From assembly GCA_964429695.1 (NCBI GenBank), contig CAYSCS010000078.1, positions 1 through 32,753 of the forward strand: a stretch of 32,753 nt of DNA. Reading direction: 5' to 3'. The stretch's first letter is position 1. Each line of letters begins with the position of its first letter. The DNA comes from CAYSCS01 sp964429695 (GTDB taxonomy: Bacteria > Acidobacteriota > Aminicenantia > Aminicenantales > Aminicenantaceae). This document shows, in pieces, positions 32,715 to 32,753 of the stretch. Made by a program: the position numbers and the translations under genes. The notes under the pieces were generated by a model, which was given only the letters and a program-made list of their open reading frames with translations, did no database searches and was not told where the DNA came from.

Positions 32715-32753
32715 GGATTCCAAAATATCGAAGACGCATGATCCAAGGTAAAA
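32684..32753. repeat. Dispersed repeat, right copy
   Basis: Same orientation as the copy at 3-72, aligned without gaps at 53 of 70 positions. The conserved cores are ACAAAGCA, GATTCCAAAAT, AAGACG and ATGATCCAA. It runs to the last base of the window, so its full length is not visible. Confidence 0.7.

Noticed and set aside
32549..32746. A 65-codon minus-strand frame over the right repeat
   Set aside because: The matching left copy does not keep this frame open, and mismatches between copies are not biased to third positions.

Overview
The window looks like a chromosomal segment of a Gram-negative, AT-leaning bacterium of the Acidobacteriota/Candidatus Aminicenantes type. This is an inference from family content, not from a marker gene. 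The pointers are a VWFA-related secreted protein of the acidobacterial type, a very large TonB-type outer-membrane protein with an N-terminal carboxypeptidase-regulatory domain, a DUF1028-TPR secreted protein, many secreted amide/peptide hydrolases, and frequent TTG starts. No rRNA, tRNA, CRISPR array or prophage was seen.

Layout. The two extreme ends carry copies of the same 70-nt dispersed repeat (3-72 and 32684-32753), so the window is bounded by members of one repeat family. At 469-2920 (minus) lies a restriction-modification pair: a DpnII-like endonuclease whose N-terminal 70 codons lack any usual start codon, followed 4 nt later by a DNA methyltransferase with an apparent second, catalytically empty copy of its own fold. 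At 3090-10201 there are secreted or envelope proteins: a C45 acyltransferase/amidase, MscL, an amidohydrolase lipoprotein, a PAS-only protein and a class C beta-lactamase-like hydrolase. At 10584-12744 is a decay zone: a 726-bp ISL3-type insertion-sequence remnant with both terminal inverted repeats, then an amidohydrolase pseudogene with one frameshift and one nonsense codon. At 13092-15582 (plus) sit a PrdX/YbaK-type tRNA deacylase, a GNAT acetyltransferase and a Sir2 deacylase. At 15595-18042 (minus) are a uroporphyrinogen decarboxylase-family protein and an archaeal-type thymidylate synthase.

The last third (18924-32332) holds an APC permease and an S9 peptidase (plus), then a minus-strand run of exported proteins: the VWFA-related protein, a 998-residue TonB-type outer-membrane protein containing an EF-hand calcium loop, and a carboxypeptidase-regulatory/TPR protein. 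A DUF1028-TPR protein overlapping a DUF2784 membrane protein and a PEBP-family protein follow (plus).

How it fits together: exported hydrolases (C45, S9, serine hydrolase, amidohydrolases), an amino-acid permease and a large outer-membrane transporter suggest a peptide- and amide-scavenging heterotroph. The strongest leads for novelty are the pseudo-dimeric methyltransferase with its start-less DpnII partner, the EF-hand in the TonB-type protein with its structured leader and tandem operator-like repeats, and the edge repeat family.
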